Shown: positions 33,349-42,853, counted from the stretch's first letter. The stretch: 64,000 bases of DNA from Comamonas piscis (GCF_014109725.1 NZ_CP058554.1:4030001-4094000); one strand, 5' to 3'. The notes: generated by a model not told the origin, from the letters alone. A program made the numbers and translations.

Positions 33349-34696
33349 GGTGGGTATTTTCTGCAGGCAAGCTGCGCAGTTGAAGAAGGGGAAGCAGGCC
33401 CAGCAAGGCGGCGATGGCAAATGTGAGGTGGTAGGCCTGGGGTGCCGGCCAGCGCTGGGCGAGGCCATTGAAGACCATCAGCAGCAGCGCCGCGCCCACG
33501 CTGAAGGCCATTTGGCGGTTGATGTTCCACAGCACACTGGCCTTGTGGGTTTGGGCGCCGTCAAAATCCATCAGCGCCGTGGTCTGCGCTCTGTTGGCAC
33601 CCAGCCCGCCGCCCATGCCCATCAGCGCATAGGCCAGGATGAGGACCGGCAGATCCTGGGTGGAATCCACCGCCGCCAGCGCTGCAATGCCCAGGCTGTG
33701 CAGCAGCATCGCCAGCAGAAACAAGCGCCCGGCCCCCACCCGGTTGTACAGGCGCCCGCACAGCAGCATGGCCGCCAGGGCCCCTGCGGCATACACCACC
33801 ATGAAGCGCCCGGTTTGCGCGGCACCCATCTGGAGCAGGTCTTGCAGATAAAAGATATTGAGCAGGTTCACCCCGGTAAAAATGCCGGGGATGGCGTAGT
33901 ACACCCAGATCGACAGCGCGAGCCGGGGGCTTTGGAGCAAACGCAAATCCACGATGGCATCGGCCACCTGGCGGAAATGCCTGGCATAGAGGCCGGAAAA
34001 CCCCAGCGCAGCGCCCAAGCAAGCCAGTGCCACCATGCCTGCTTGGCCAGCCCCATAGAGCGACATGCCCAGCAAGGCACTGGCCAGCGCGGCGCTGATC
34101 AGCAGCAGGCCCAGCAGGTCGGGCCTTGTCTGCGTTGGCGAAGGCTCCTCGCGCAACCACAGCCATGACAAGGCAGCCGCCGCCAGCGCCAGCGGAATAT
34201 TGGCGTGGAACACCCAGCGCCAGGAGGCCTGGTCCACGATCCAGCCGCCCAGGCTGGGAGACAGCGCGGGCGCCAGCAGGGCCACCGCCATCACCAGGGT
34301 CGAGATACGGGCGCGCTCGCTGCCTTGGAAGCGGTTGAAGGTCATCGCCTGGCCCACGGGGATCAGCAGGCCGCCCGCCATGCCCTGCACAAAGCGCCAA
34401 CCCACCATCTGGCCAAAGCTGCTAGCCTCGCCGCAGGCCCACACGGCCCCCGCAAACACCAGCATCGATGCGGCCAGCAAACGCCGTGCGCCCCAGCGGC
34501 TTGCCAGCCAGGGGCTGAGCGGAATGACCAGGGTCAGCCCCAGGATGTAGGCATTCGCGACCCAGGCGCTGGCCGCGCTGCCGATCTGGAATGCGGCGGC
34601 CATGCGCGGCAAGGCCACGGCAGGCATGAAGATGTTGATGCAGTCAATGAAAAATCCCAGCAAGAATACGGAGGCAATGCGGTAGCGGTACGTCAT
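33341..34696 (-). CDS. MFS efflux transporter (DHA2, EmrB/QacA-like)
   Basis: 451 residues, about 14 membrane segments. The N-terminus (FFIDCINIFMPAVALPRMA) and the motif WRFVQGMAGGLLIPVGQAM, with APALSPSLGGWIVD, fit DHA2 drug exporters. The ATG has AAGGGATC upstream. It is divergent from a LysR gene and followed by the SnoaL-like gene, together forming a small LysR-controlled efflux unit. Confidence 0.85.
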   Translation of the reverse strand: MTYRYRIASVFLLGFFIDCINIFMPAVALPRMAAAFQIGSAASAWVANAYILGLTLVIPLSPWLASRWGARRLLAASMLVFAGAVWACGEASSFGQMVGWRFVQGMAGGLLIPVGQAMTFNRFQGSERARISTLVMAVALLAPALSPSLGGWIVDQASWRWVFHANIPLALAAAALSWLWLREEPSPTQTRPDLLGLLLISAALASALLGMSLYGAGQAGMVALACLGAALGFSGLYARHFRQVADAIVDLRLLQSPRLALSIWVYYAIPGIFTGVNLLNIFYLQDLLQMGAAQTGRFMVVYAAGALAAMLLCGRLYNRVGAGRLFLLAMLLHSLGIAALAAVDSTQDLPVLILAYALMGMGGGLGANRAQTTALMDFDGAQTHKASVLWNINRQMAFSVGAALLLMVFNGLAQRWPAPQAYHLTFAIAALLGLLPLLQLRSLPAENTHHE

Positions 34697-34785
34697 CTTG
34701 GATCCCTTTGGCCCAGGATGGTAGGCAGCGCTGCACGGCCCGTCGATACCGCTATGCTTGAATCTTTGTTTGGCCAGATTGAACA

Positions 34786-35712
34786 ATGAACCGCATCGCC
34801 CTCTCCACCCAGCTCCACCGCGTGCAGACCTTTCTGGCCGTTGTCGAGCTGGGCTCCTACACCAAGGCGGCCGATTACTTGTCCATCAGCAAGGCCATGG
34901 CCAGCCTGCATGTCAAAGCCCTGGAAGAGGCCCTGGCCGTCACGCTGCTGCTGCGCAGCACCCGCAGCATTGCGCTGACCGAAGCGGGCCAGGACTTCTA
35001 CGATGAGTTCAAGGAGCTGGTTGGCCAGCTGGAAAACAAGTTTGAAATGGCCATGCAGGGGCGCAAGCGCATCGCCGGCACCCTGCGCCTGAGCACCACG
35101 GGCGAATATGGCGAACGCTTCATCCTGCCGCTGGTGGCCAGGTTTGTGCAGCAGTACCCTGCCATCTCCATCCGCTACGACACCAACTCCTCGCTCAGCG
35201 ACCTGATTGCCGAAAAGCTGGACCTGGTGGTGCGCCTGGGCAGCCTGGCCGATTCCGACTTCAAGAGCCGCAAGCTGGACGACTATGACATCCTGTTGGT
35301 TGCCTCGCCCGCCTTGCTCAAAAAGCATCCAGTGCGGCAGCCTGCGGATCTGGCCCAACTCCCCTGGATTGCCAACAGCAACCTCCAAAGCCCCACGCAA
35401 TGGACCCTGCGCGGCCCCCAGAACAAGAGCACTGAGGTCAAGGGCAGCGCCGCCCACCATGCCAACACCTCCGCCGCCATCCGCCTGATGGCGCTGTCGT
35501 CGATGGGTGTTGCCGTGCTACCCGCCTGGCTGATCGAGCAGGACCTGCACAGCGGCGCCCTGCAACAGCTGCTGCCAGGCTACAGCCTGCCACGCCAGTC
35601 GATCAGCGCAGTCTTCCCCAACAGCAGCCACCTGCCGCACAAGACCCGCGCCTTTATCGACTTTCTCAGCAAGAACCTGGGGCCCTCTGCCAAACGCCCT
35701 GCGCTGGTCTGA
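34786..35712 (+). CDS. LysR-family transcriptional regulator
   Basis: 308 residues. HTH at about 20-45 (GSYTKAADYLSISKAMASLHVKALEE), then an effector domain with LDLVVRLGSLADSDFKSRKLDDYDIL. Unlike most LysR proteins the first HTH helix carries KAMASLHVKAL in place of the usual SAVSR-x-I. It is divergent from the DHA2 efflux gene and probably controls it. Confidence 0.88.
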   Translation: MNRIALSTQLHRVQTFLAVVELGSYTKAADYLSISKAMASLHVKALEEALAVTLLLRSTRSIALTEAGQDFYDEFKELVGQLENKFEMAMQGRKRIAGTLRLSTTGEYGERFILPLVARFVQQYPAISIRYDTNSSLSDLIAEKLDLVVRLGSLADSDFKSRKLDDYDILLVASPALLKKHPVRQPADLAQLPWIANSNLQSPTQWTLRGPQNKSTEVKGSAAHHANTSAAIRLMALSSMGVAVLPAWLIEQDLHSGALQQLLPGYSLPRQSISAVFPNSSHLPHKTRAFIDFLSKNLGPSAKRPALV

Positions 35713-35759
35713 ACGCGGTCCCGGACGATCCGCGTCCTTCCCGCTTCGCTCATCCGCAT

Positions 35760-35782
35760 GAAAAAGCCCTCCGAAGAGGGCT
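35760..35782 (-). terminator. Rho-independent terminator of the CTERM protein gene
   Basis: Minus-strand AGCCCTC-TTCG-GAGGGCT hairpin followed by a T run (complement of 35761-35765). It ends 7 bases after the stop. Confidence 0.9.
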
Positions 35783-35788
35783 GTGCAA

Positions 35789-37102
35789 TCAGGCCAGGTT
35801 GCGCTTTCTGCTCAGGAACCCGGCCACACCCATGGTCAGCATCGACAGCAGGCCGATACCCCAGCCAGCCAGGCCTGGGACAGCGGTGGCTGTGCCGGGG
35901 TTGGGCGGCGTGACCTTGGCAGGAATGTGCAAGGTCACGGTGACTGGATCGGCCGTGCAGGCGGGCGTGGGCGTCGACGTGTCGCAGACCCGGTACTGGA
36001 AAGTCACATCGCCGGAATACACACCGTCAGGGGTATAGAGAATCAGCTCGGGATGGCTGGGGTCGGGGATGCTCAGCGCACCGTACTGCGGAGCGCTCAG
36101 CAACTGGACCGATGCCTTGTTGATGGTCGTGCCGCCGCCGTCCACATAGTCATTGGTGGTGACATCGGGAATGGCAAAGGCATCCGAAATATTGGGCAGC
36201 GTGTGCTCATCATCAACGCCCTTGACGACTTCGGTCGCGGGCACTTGAGAGGCGGTTACCAGGATATTGTCGAACCCGGCATACGAGTTGTCCGAATCCA
36301 GTGCCCAGACGACACCCAGACGCTGGGTAGCGCTGCTAAAACCCATTTCGGCCATGTCCAGCGCGTAGTGCATGGCATGCCAGTCATACGACAGGCCATC
36401 GGCCGAGATGCTGGAAAACGAAAACACCTCTGTACGTACAGGGGTGGCGGGCACCCCATTGATATTCACGATGGCATCTGATGCCGCGTTGTTCACCAAG
36501 CCCAGCGTTTCGCCAGCTTCAAGCCGGAAAAAGCGGAATTTGACGCTGTAATCTTTGTTCGGGCGATTGACCCACAGCTTGTTGTAGAAGTCCGTCGGGC
36601 TCGCCGGATCTGCACCCGCCAATTGCACGGCAAGCCCAGACCAATCCATGGACAGATCCATGAACTGCTGACCTTGCGTGGGGAAAACCAGGCCAATCGT
36701 TTCGATATAGCGGTAATCACCAGATTGGCGAACCATGCCACCGGTGAACTTGTTGGCAGGCCGCAGGTCATCGGCATAACCCGTGCCCTGCCAAGCGGGT
36801 GAATGCGTTGCGTTGTCCGTGGCGTTATTGATGGACTTGGTGCACAGGCGATCAGCGGTATTGATCTGGCTGTAGATGAAGCCATTGGCCACATCGTCAT
36901 AGTTTTGGGAGAAGGTGCCGTAGCTGCCACTCGAAGGGGTTCCACCGCCATCCCGGCAAATTTCTGCGGCCAGTTGCGCAGCATTGGGCGTTTCAAAATC
37001 GTTCTGATACACCGTAATCAGCCCCTGGGCAAACAGGCTGGAAGTGGCAAGCAACATGGCCGAGGAAACAACGATGTTCCTGGCACTCCGCTGACAAGTC
37101 AT
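35789..37102 (-). CDS. Exported protein with C-terminal PEP/IPTL-CTERM-like anchor
   Basis: 437 residues. An N-terminal signal peptide (cleavage near SSLFAQ) leads into a beta-rich domain with a jelly-roll look (residues 30-280) and a cadherin-like module (about 290-390, DVTTNDYVDGGG). The C-terminus is AVPGLAGWGIGLLSMLTMGV then FLSRKRNLA: a short motif, one membrane helix and a basic end, as in PEP/IPTL-CTERM sorting signals. It is probably handled by an exosortase elsewhere in the genome. Low-GC upstream region; function unknown. Confidence 0.75.
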   Translation of the reverse strand: MTCQRSARNIVVSSAMLLATSSLFAQGLITVYQNDFETPNAAQLAAEICRDGGGTPSSGSYGTFSQNYDDVANGFIYSQINTADRLCTKSINNATDNATHSPAWQGTGYADDLRPANKFTGGMVRQSGDYRYIETIGLVFPTQGQQFMDLSMDWSGLAVQLAGADPASPTDFYNKLWVNRPNKDYSVKFRFFRLEAGETLGLVNNAASDAIVNINGVPATPVRTEVFSFSSISADGLSYDWHAMHYALDMAEMGFSSATQRLGVVWALDSDNSYAGFDNILVTASQVPATEVVKGVDDEHTLPNISDAFAIPDVTTNDYVDGGGTTINKASVQLLSAPQYGALSIPDPSHPELILYTPDGVYSGDVTFQYRVCDTSTPTPACTADPVTVTLHIPAKVTPPNPGTATAVPGLAGWGIGLLSMLTMGVAGFLSRKRNLA

Positions 37103-37336
37103 ATAACGTCCTTGGCAATGATGTTAGACACGATCAATACATTCGATCGAGCTAATAAAGCAAAAGTCGAAGTCTATTTAGCAAAGCGCGACGAAACGCA
37201 TGATGAAGGTCAAAGAAGGTGAATCAATGACGGTTAGCTACGGTTTGTCGCGCGAAGTGCACATGTGACATAGTGTAAATGTATTTATTTGTTTCTACCC
37301 CCGCTTGGCGGTGTGCCGGACCAATGAATACACACC

Positions 37337-37377
37337 AAAAAAAATGCACCACCGGCCCTTCAAGGCCCGTGGTGCAT
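37337..37377 (-). terminator. Rho-independent terminator of the siderophore receptor gene
   Basis: Minus-strand ATGCACCACGGGCC pairs with GGCCGGTGGTGCAT around a short loop, followed by eight T (complement of the A run 37337-37344). The TonB receptor stop is 19 bases upstream. Confidence 0.9.
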
Positions 37378-37395
37378 GACTGGAAAAAACAGCGC

Positions 37396-39816
37396 TTAGA
37401 ACTTGTAGTTCAAGCTCACATTCACCGTCCGTGGCTCACCCCAGGTGTAGGTGCTGTACCAGTTGAAGATGGTGTAGTACTTCTTGTCAAACAGGTTCTT
37501 CACGCTGAGCGAGGCGGAGAGCTGTTTGTTGAAGTCGTAGCGGGCCATGGCGTCCCAGACCCAGTAGTTGGGCACGGTATGCACGGCATTGCCACCGGTG
37601 GGCACACTGATGGTGCCCCAGGTCTTGTCCTGCCAGCGGGCGCCGCCGCCGACGGTCAAACCGCTGAGGCTGCCGGCCATTTTGTAGCTGGTGTACAGGT
37701 TGAACTGGTTGGAGGGCGTGAGGGTGGAGACGCGCTCGCCGTCCTTGCGGGCAATGCTGTGTGAGTAGCCGGCCTGGATCTGCCAGGCAGGGGTGATCTG
37801 GCCGGAGACCTCGGCTTCCCAGCCTCGGGTTTTCACGCCTTGGATGGCGCGGTAGGCGGGGTTGCCGCTGGGGGTGATGCCGCCGCTTTCCACGGCAAAG
37901 TTGTCCTGCAGGGTTTGGAAGACGGCGGCGCTGGCGTTGAGGCGGCCGCCCAGGAACGATGCCTTGGCGCCCAGTTCATAGTTTTTGCCTTCCAGCGGAT
38001 CCAGGGTGCGGCCTTGCTCGGTCTGGTAGGACTGCGGTTTGAAGATGCCGCTGTAGCTGGCGTAGACCGAGTAGTTCTGGTTCAGGTCATAGACGGCACC
38101 CAGGTACGGGGTGAAGGCATTCTTTTCATCTTGCTCCTGCACCCGGTTTTTGTAGTTGGAGAAGCGCCCGCCGGTGATCAGCTTCAGGTCGTCGCGCAGG
38201 TTCCAGCGGGCCGTCGTGTAGATGCCGCTCTCATGCGTGGTTTCGTCGTCCGTGTAGTCGGGCTTGCTATTCCAGATGGGGGCGGGCACATTGCCGTTCC
38301 ACTGGTAGTAGTTGCTGACCGAGCCATCAAAGCCGCTGTTGTCGTTGTAGTAGCCGTCGTTCTTCCAACGGCTTTTGGCCATGCTGCCGCCGACCACCAG
38401 CTCGTGCTGGCGGCCCAGCAGCGAGAAGGGGCCGCTGGCGTACAGGTCTGCCGCATCGCTGGTGGTGCGGCCAATGTACTGGCCGCGCCACATGCTCACG
38501 CCGCTGCCAGTCACTGGATCGGGGTTGCCACCCGCTGCTGCGCCCAGGTTGGCGTTGTAGCCGTTGATCTGGTGGTTGAGCTGCAGCTTGGTCACCCAGC
38601 CGCTGGCAAAGTTGTGCTCCAGGGTGGCAAAGGTGGTGCGCGTGTACTGGTCCCAATGGCTCCAGTCGGCACCGTTGTTGAACGAGCGCGGCATGGCGTT
38701 GAAGTTACCCTTGGCATCGAGCAAGGGGATACCGCCCCAGGTCGATGCGGTGGGCTTGTTGTCCTGGCGGTCGGCACCCACCGTCAGCAGGGTTTGGGGT
38801 GTCAGGTCCATCTCGACAATGCCGTACAGCACGCCCGTCTTGCGCTCGTAGCGGTCCAGCTGCGAATGCTTGTCCTGGTAGGTCGCCACACCGCGCGCGC
38901 GGATGCTGCCGCTCTCATTGAGCGCACCGCTGACGTCCAGCTCACCCCGGTAGTTCTGGTAGCTGCCCGCGCTGATCGTGGCATGGCCGCTGAACTCCTT
39001 GGTCGGCTTTTTGCGCACCAGGTTGATGGTGGCGCCCGGGTCACCGCTGCCGGTGAGCAGGCCGGTGGCGCCCTTGAGCACTTCCACCCGGTCGTAGATC
39101 GACATATCGGTCAGCGTATTGCCAGCAGAGTAGGCCGAGTTGCGCGACATCGGGATGCCATCGTACTGGAAGTTCTGGATCGCAAAGCCGCGCGCATAGT
39201 ACTCCGTGCGCTCGCTGTCATAGGTCACGATGCTCACGCCCGGCGTGTGGTTGATGACATCGTCGATGGAATGGAGCTGAAAATCGTCCATCACTTGGCG
39301 GGTGACAACGCTGACGGACTGCGGCGTCTCGCGCGGCGTCAGCACCAGGCGGGTTGCCGTTGCAATCGCCCCCGGGGTGTACGAGCCCGAGCCTTCGGTG
39401 ATCTCGCCGAGCTGATTGGTACGCACCGTCACCTCGGACAGCGTGACTTCGGCACCGGTTGCGGATGCTGCCGATGGTGTAGCGGCTGGCGCTGGGGCGG
39501 CTGCCTGTACCGTCAACACGCCGCCCTCCACCCGCCCTTGCAAGCCTGAGCCCTGCAGCAATGCCGTCAACGCCTGCGACACATCCTGCGCGCCGTGTAG
39601 CGCCGGCGCCTGGCGGCTCTGCGCGGCTTCGGGCGCTGCGCTAAAGCTGAGGTTCGCTTGGCGGGCAAATTGCGTCAGCGCGCTGGCCATCGGTTGCGCA
39701 GGAATATCAAAGCTGGCGGTTTGCGCCATCGATGCCTGCAGATGCAAGGCCAGACCCAGGCAGACAGCCGCATGCGCCAGCACGGTACGGCGGGGCTTAA
39801 AGGTGAAGGAAGACAT
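37396..39816 (-). CDS. TonB-dependent siderophore receptor with STN domain (FpvA/FhuE type)
   Basis: 806 residues. After a signal peptide (ending MAQ) comes an STN domain (about 33-105, FDIPAQPMASALTQFARQAN). A TonB box-like VTLSEVTVR, a plug (TRLVLTPRETPQSVSVVTRQVMDD) and a 22-strand barrel ending in NVSLNYKF follow. It imports a ferric siderophore across the outer membrane. STN usually signals through a partner anti-sigma factor, but no fecI/fecR-type genes are next to it. The upstream region is AT-rich (39817-40233). The start at 39816 is chosen because the upstream extension is unlike a signal peptide. Confidence 0.92.
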   Translation of the reverse strand: MSSFTFKPRRTVLAHAAVCLGLALHLQASMAQTASFDIPAQPMASALTQFARQANLSFSAAPEAAQSRQAPALHGAQDVSQALTALLQGSGLQGRVEGGVLTVQAAAPAPAATPSAASATGAEVTLSEVTVRTNQLGEITEGSGSYTPGAIATATRLVLTPRETPQSVSVVTRQVMDDFQLHSIDDVINHTPGVSIVTYDSERTEYYARGFAIQNFQYDGIPMSRNSAYSAGNTLTDMSIYDRVEVLKGATGLLTGSGDPGATINLVRKKPTKEFSGHATISAGSYQNYRGELDVSGALNESGSIRARGVATYQDKHSQLDRYERKTGVLYGIVEMDLTPQTLLTVGADRQDNKPTASTWGGIPLLDAKGNFNAMPRSFNNGADWSHWDQYTRTTFATLEHNFASGWVTKLQLNHQINGYNANLGAAAGGNPDPVTGSGVSMWRGQYIGRTTSDAADLYASGPFSLLGRQHELVVGGSMAKSRWKNDGYYNDNSGFDGSVSNYYQWNGNVPAPIWNSKPDYTDDETTHESGIYTTARWNLRDDLKLITGGRFSNYKNRVQEQDEKNAFTPYLGAVYDLNQNYSVYASYSGIFKPQSYQTEQGRTLDPLEGKNYELGAKASFLGGRLNASAAVFQTLQDNFAVESGGITPSGNPAYRAIQGVKTRGWEAEVSGQITPAWQIQAGYSHSIARKDGERVSTLTPSNQFNLYTSYKMAGSLSGLTVGGGARWQDKTWGTISVPTGGNAVHTVPNYWVWDAMARYDFNKQLSASLSVKNLFDKKYYTIFNWYSTYTWGEPRTVNVSLNYKF

Positions 39817-40233
39817 GAAAGGTGTTCTCGTCCGATAAATAGCAATGACAGGACGAGACAGCACCGCTTGTTGCGTGCTGCACGCTGAAAGCAAGCCACC
39901 AGAGCGAAGCGCATGCGGCGCTGTCACCGTCCGATGGATTTCTGCGTGGATGGCGTGGGCTGGTCAGCGCCGGAAATCCTCAAAGCCTTGCAGCGACTGC
40001 CCCGCTTGGATTAAGGACAGCAGCCTGCAAAAGGCGGTCCCCATGGTACTTATCAAATACGAATCAGTCTCATACTCAATATCATTTTGTGACGTATTAG
40101 CAACAGTTCTGTGACATTGCAGGCCGATCCCATCGCTGATGCGCGGAGCAGCAGGCCGCGGCCTAGCAAGCGCCAGCCACCGTGTGCTGACAAAGCAAGC
40201 GCCCCAGCGATGCCGCTGCCATAATGGCCCGCC
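39817..40233. other. Intergenic region upstream of the siderophore receptor and VOC gene
   Basis: No gene is seen in these 417 bases. An AT-rich stretch around 40040-40120 contains TCTCATACTC and ATATCATTTT on the plus strand, faintly like a Fur box; the match is too weak to call. It contains the promoters of both flanking divergent genes. Confidence 0.4.
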
Positions 40234-40599
40234 ATGACCATCGCCCTCAGCACCCTGCTCATCTACGCCAAAGACATGCAACGCACGGCGCGCTTTTATG
40301 TCGATCATTTTGGCTATGCCTCTGACTGCAAGGTGGTCGACGGCCTGATCAGCCTCCAGCCCCTGCACGGCGGCGCGGAGATCCTGATCCACCAGGCCGC
40401 CAAGAGCCTGAAGTTTGGCTCTGCGGTGCTCAAGCTCAGCTTTAGCGTGGCCGACGTTGAGCAGTTTGTGGCACAGGCCGCCGCCAAGGGGCTGGCATTT
40501 GGCAGCCTGCACCAGGCCAATGGCTATGCCTTCGCCAACACCAAGGACCCGGACGGCAATTCCATCAGCGTGTCGAGCCGCCAGTACCGGACGAGCTGA
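40234..40599 (+). CDS. VOC-superfamily (glyoxalase-like) protein
   Basis: 121 residues with the beta-alpha-beta-beta-beta VOC fold: YAKDMQRTARFYVDHFGYA at the start and FANTKDPDGNSISV at the end. Such proteins include glyoxalase I and antibiotic-resistance binding proteins. The metal-ligand residues cannot be assigned with certainty. No operon partner; the next gene follows after 125 bases. Confidence 0.75.
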   Translation: MTIALSTLLIYAKDMQRTARFYVDHFGYASDCKVVDGLISLQPLHGGAEILIHQAAKSLKFGSAVLKLSFSVADVEQFVAQAAAKGLAFGSLHQANGYAFANTKDPDGNSISVSSRQYRTS

Positions 40600-40724
40600 G
40601 CAACAGGTCAAACGATCGGCATCGTCACCGGCAAGCGGCGCAATTCCAGGCCAAGGGTTTGGCTAGAATCCCCCCTCTTTGCCCGTGAGCAGCACAGCGG
40701 GCCACAACCCGGCAAAGGATGGAG

Positions 40725-41261
40725 ATGCGCTATCTGGTGGTAGGCACAAGTGGTGCAGGCAAATCAACCCTTGCCCAAGCGCTGGCAGAGCTGACGGCGT
40801 CCCGCTATATCGAGCTGGACGCGCTGTACTGGGGGCCGGACTGGCAGGCCGTGCCGACGGAGCAATTCCGGCAACGGGTGGCGCAGGCCACGCAAGGCGA
40901 GCACTGGGTGGCCGATGGCAACTACAGCGATGTGCGCGACATCCTCTGGCCGCAAGCCAGCCATGTGCTGTGGCTCAACTACAGCCGCTTTACCGTTTTC
41001 TCGCGCCTGCTGTGGCGCACGCTCCGGCACAGCATCACGCGCCAGCGCCTGTCGCACGGCAACCGGGAGTCGCTGGCGATGGCCTTGTTCTCCAAGGATT
41101 CGATCCTGCTGTGGGCCTGGACCACCTATGCCAAAAACCAGCGCAAGTTTGCAGCGCTGCGCGACGACCCTGCGTTTGCGCATCTGCAGTGGGTAGAGAT
41201 CCGCAAGCCTTCGCAAGCAGCAAAGGCGCTTCAGGCCATCGCAGCATCACCAAACCGGTAA
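40725..41261 (+). CDS. P-loop kinase-like protein (adenylate kinase/topology-modulation type)
   Basis: 178 residues from the ATG at 40725, which has AAGGATGGAG in front. MRYLVVGTSGAGKSTLAQAL is a Walker A P-loop, followed by IELDALYWGPDW and WVADGNYSDVRDILWPQA, matching the small AAA/FlaR-like nucleotide kinases. The substrate is unknown. An ATG two codons upstream is spaced too close to the ribosome-binding site. It is convergent with the amidase gene. Confidence 0.75.
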   Translation: MRYLVVGTSGAGKSTLAQALAELTASRYIELDALYWGPDWQAVPTEQFRQRVAQATQGEHWVADGNYSDVRDILWPQASHVLWLNYSRFTVFSRLLWRTLRHSITRQRLSHGNRESLAMALFSKDSILLWAWTTYAKNQRKFAALRDDPAFAHLQWVEIRKPSQAAKALQAIAASPNR

Positions 41262-41278
41262 CACAGCACCGCACCGCC

Positions 41279-42361
41279 TTACTGCAGTCCCAAGAACTTG
41301 AACGGTTCCGCCGGCTGGAACGACCCCGTCGCATCGCCCGCAAATGCATGGTTCTGGTTGGGCCCCAGATCGAGCTTCATCACCTTGCCCGCGTCAGCGC
41401 TGAAGTTCAGCGCCTTCAGGTCCACCCAGAAGGTATTGGGCGTCAGGGCCGATTCAAAAAAGTAGAGCTTGCGCTTGTGGTCAAACACCGTGCGCCAGCG
41501 CGTCGATGAGATATTGGGCTCGCCGGGCGTCGTCAGGCCATAGGGCACGGAGACATTGCGGATGACGCTGAACACACTGGCCAGCGCCTTATTGGGCGCC
41601 TGGTCCTGCGGCACGGCATTGATATAGAAGGCAGCGCGGGCATAGCGGTCAGCCGCGCGGTTGGTGCCCGGCAGCATGACGGTGCCGCCAATCTGCTGCC
41701 AGTAGCTGTTCAGCGCCAGCTGCTGGTCAAAAATGGGGGAGTTGGTCATCACCTGGTACTGGCGGCTGTGGTGGATGACCTGGCGGCCGCCGATGTATTC
41801 GACGATAGCGCTGTCGCCGCTCGCATCCGACATCGACAGGTGCAAGGTGGTGAGCCGGTCTTCGCCGGGCACGCTGTCCGAGACGATGGTGAAGGGTTGC
41901 TGCTCCAGCACCTTCACGGCCTCGGCCACAGTGGCAAAGTTATCCAGCACATACTGCGCCCAGGCGGCAATCGTCAGGCCGGGCTTGCTCTTGTCATCAA
42001 ACTTGGGGTACTCCGATTCCACCAACCACAGCAGGTTGGCGCTCAGGCCCGCCTCGTTGACGCCATCGGTCGTCGAGATGTCATAGCCCGAGGTCACCAC
42101 GCTGCCGTAGCGCGATGTCCAGCGCAGTGAGTTGGGCCCTGCCTGGCCCGTGCGCTCCATGCCGCGTGGCAGCACCCAGAGGTTGCTGGTGATATCGCTC
42201 TTCCAGTCCATCGAGCGCGCGGTAATCACCTGGTCATTCGCGCCCAGGTAGACCACGCGTGTGCAGGCCATGGCGCTGCTGAGGGCGCTGAGGCCCAGCA
42301 CGCTCGCCAACATGGCCGCAGCCAGCTTGCGCGCAGGCAGCAGATTCTTCTTGTTCGTCAT
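41279..42361 (-). CDS. Exported choloylglycine hydrolase-family amidase (bile salt hydrolase/penicillin acylase-like)
   Basis: 360 residues. The signal peptide ends at SSAMA, leaving Cys33 as the new N-terminus, as required in Ntn hydrolases. The expected partners are present: R49 and D52 (ITARSMDW; spacing as in bile salt hydrolases), Asn in VNEAGLS, Asn in TNSPIF and Arg in AADRYARAAF. It should therefore be a periplasmic linear-amide hydrolase, acting on bile salts, penicillin V, acyl-homoserine lactones or similar. The ATG has GGGAGG upstream. Confidence 0.88.
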   Translation of the reverse strand: MTNKKNLLPARKLAAAMLASVLGLSALSSAMACTRVVYLGANDQVITARSMDWKSDITSNLWVLPRGMERTGQAGPNSLRWTSRYGSVVTSGYDISTTDGVNEAGLSANLLWLVESEYPKFDDKSKPGLTIAAWAQYVLDNFATVAEAVKVLEQQPFTIVSDSVPGEDRLTTLHLSMSDASGDSAIVEYIGGRQVIHHSRQYQVMTNSPIFDQQLALNSYWQQIGGTVMLPGTNRAADRYARAAFYINAVPQDQAPNKALASVFSVIRNVSVPYGLTTPGEPNISSTRWRTVFDHKRKLYFFESALTPNTFWVDLKALNFSADAGKVMKLDLGPNQNHAFAGDATGSFQPAEPFKFLGLQ

Positions 42362-42454
42362 TGGTCTCTCCCTCCCATCGGTTGGTTTGGCTTTTTTAGG
42401 ACAAGCCCGCAGGCCGCGCCTACCGCATCGGGCAGGAGCGACCCTGCTGCTGGT

Positions 42455-42853
42455 TTACTGCGCGCTGGCCTTCCAGGTTCCGTTGGGCTGCTTGCAGAAC
42501 CAGAACTGCCATTCCTCCTTGAGCTTGCCGGAGGGGCGGCTGGCTTCCACATTCAGCAGGCGGCAGGTGTCGGCCTTCTGGGTCTGGCTGGTTTGCAGCG
42601 GGGTCAGGGCCATCTGTACTTGGCGCGAGCGCGGGCCCTGGCTGCTGGTCCACTGCGTGGTGCTCTTGTCGGCGGCGTTGTTCAGCACATCGCCCACGGC
42701 CTTGCGCAGCGCAGGCACATCCTTGGCGGGCACGCTGGCGGTGATGGTCTGGTTCAAAAACGACAGCGGTGCGGCAGAAGCGGCAAAGGCCAGGCCACCC
42801 AACATGGTGGCCAGCACGGCGGAAGACAGGTGGCGTGCAGCAGGCTTTTTCAT
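42455..42853 (-). CDS. Small exported protein (surface antigen-like)
   Basis: 132 residues with a Sec signal peptide ending in AASAAP. The mature domain (QTITASVPAKDVPALRKAVGD, then CRLLNVEASRPSGKLKEEWQFWFCKQPNG) resembles the C-terminal domain of RT0821/Lpp0805-type surface proteins and has two Cys that could pair. It is codirectional with the amidase gene 94 bases downstream, so they may be cotranscribed. AGAGGAT lies before the ATG. Confidence 0.6.
   Translation of the reverse strand: MKKPAARHLSSAVLATMLGGLAFAASAAPLSFLNQTITASVPAKDVPALRKAVGDVLNNAADKSTTQWTSSQGPRSRQVQMALTPLQTSQTQKADTCRLLNVEASRPSGKLKEEWQFWFCKQPNGTWKASAQ

Noticed and set aside
37840..39549. 569-residue plus-strand ORF
   Set aside because: Antisense to the siderophore receptor.
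40060..40115. Fur box for the siderophore receptor
   Set aside because: The match to the Fur consensus is too weak by eye to call, although Fur control is likely biologically.
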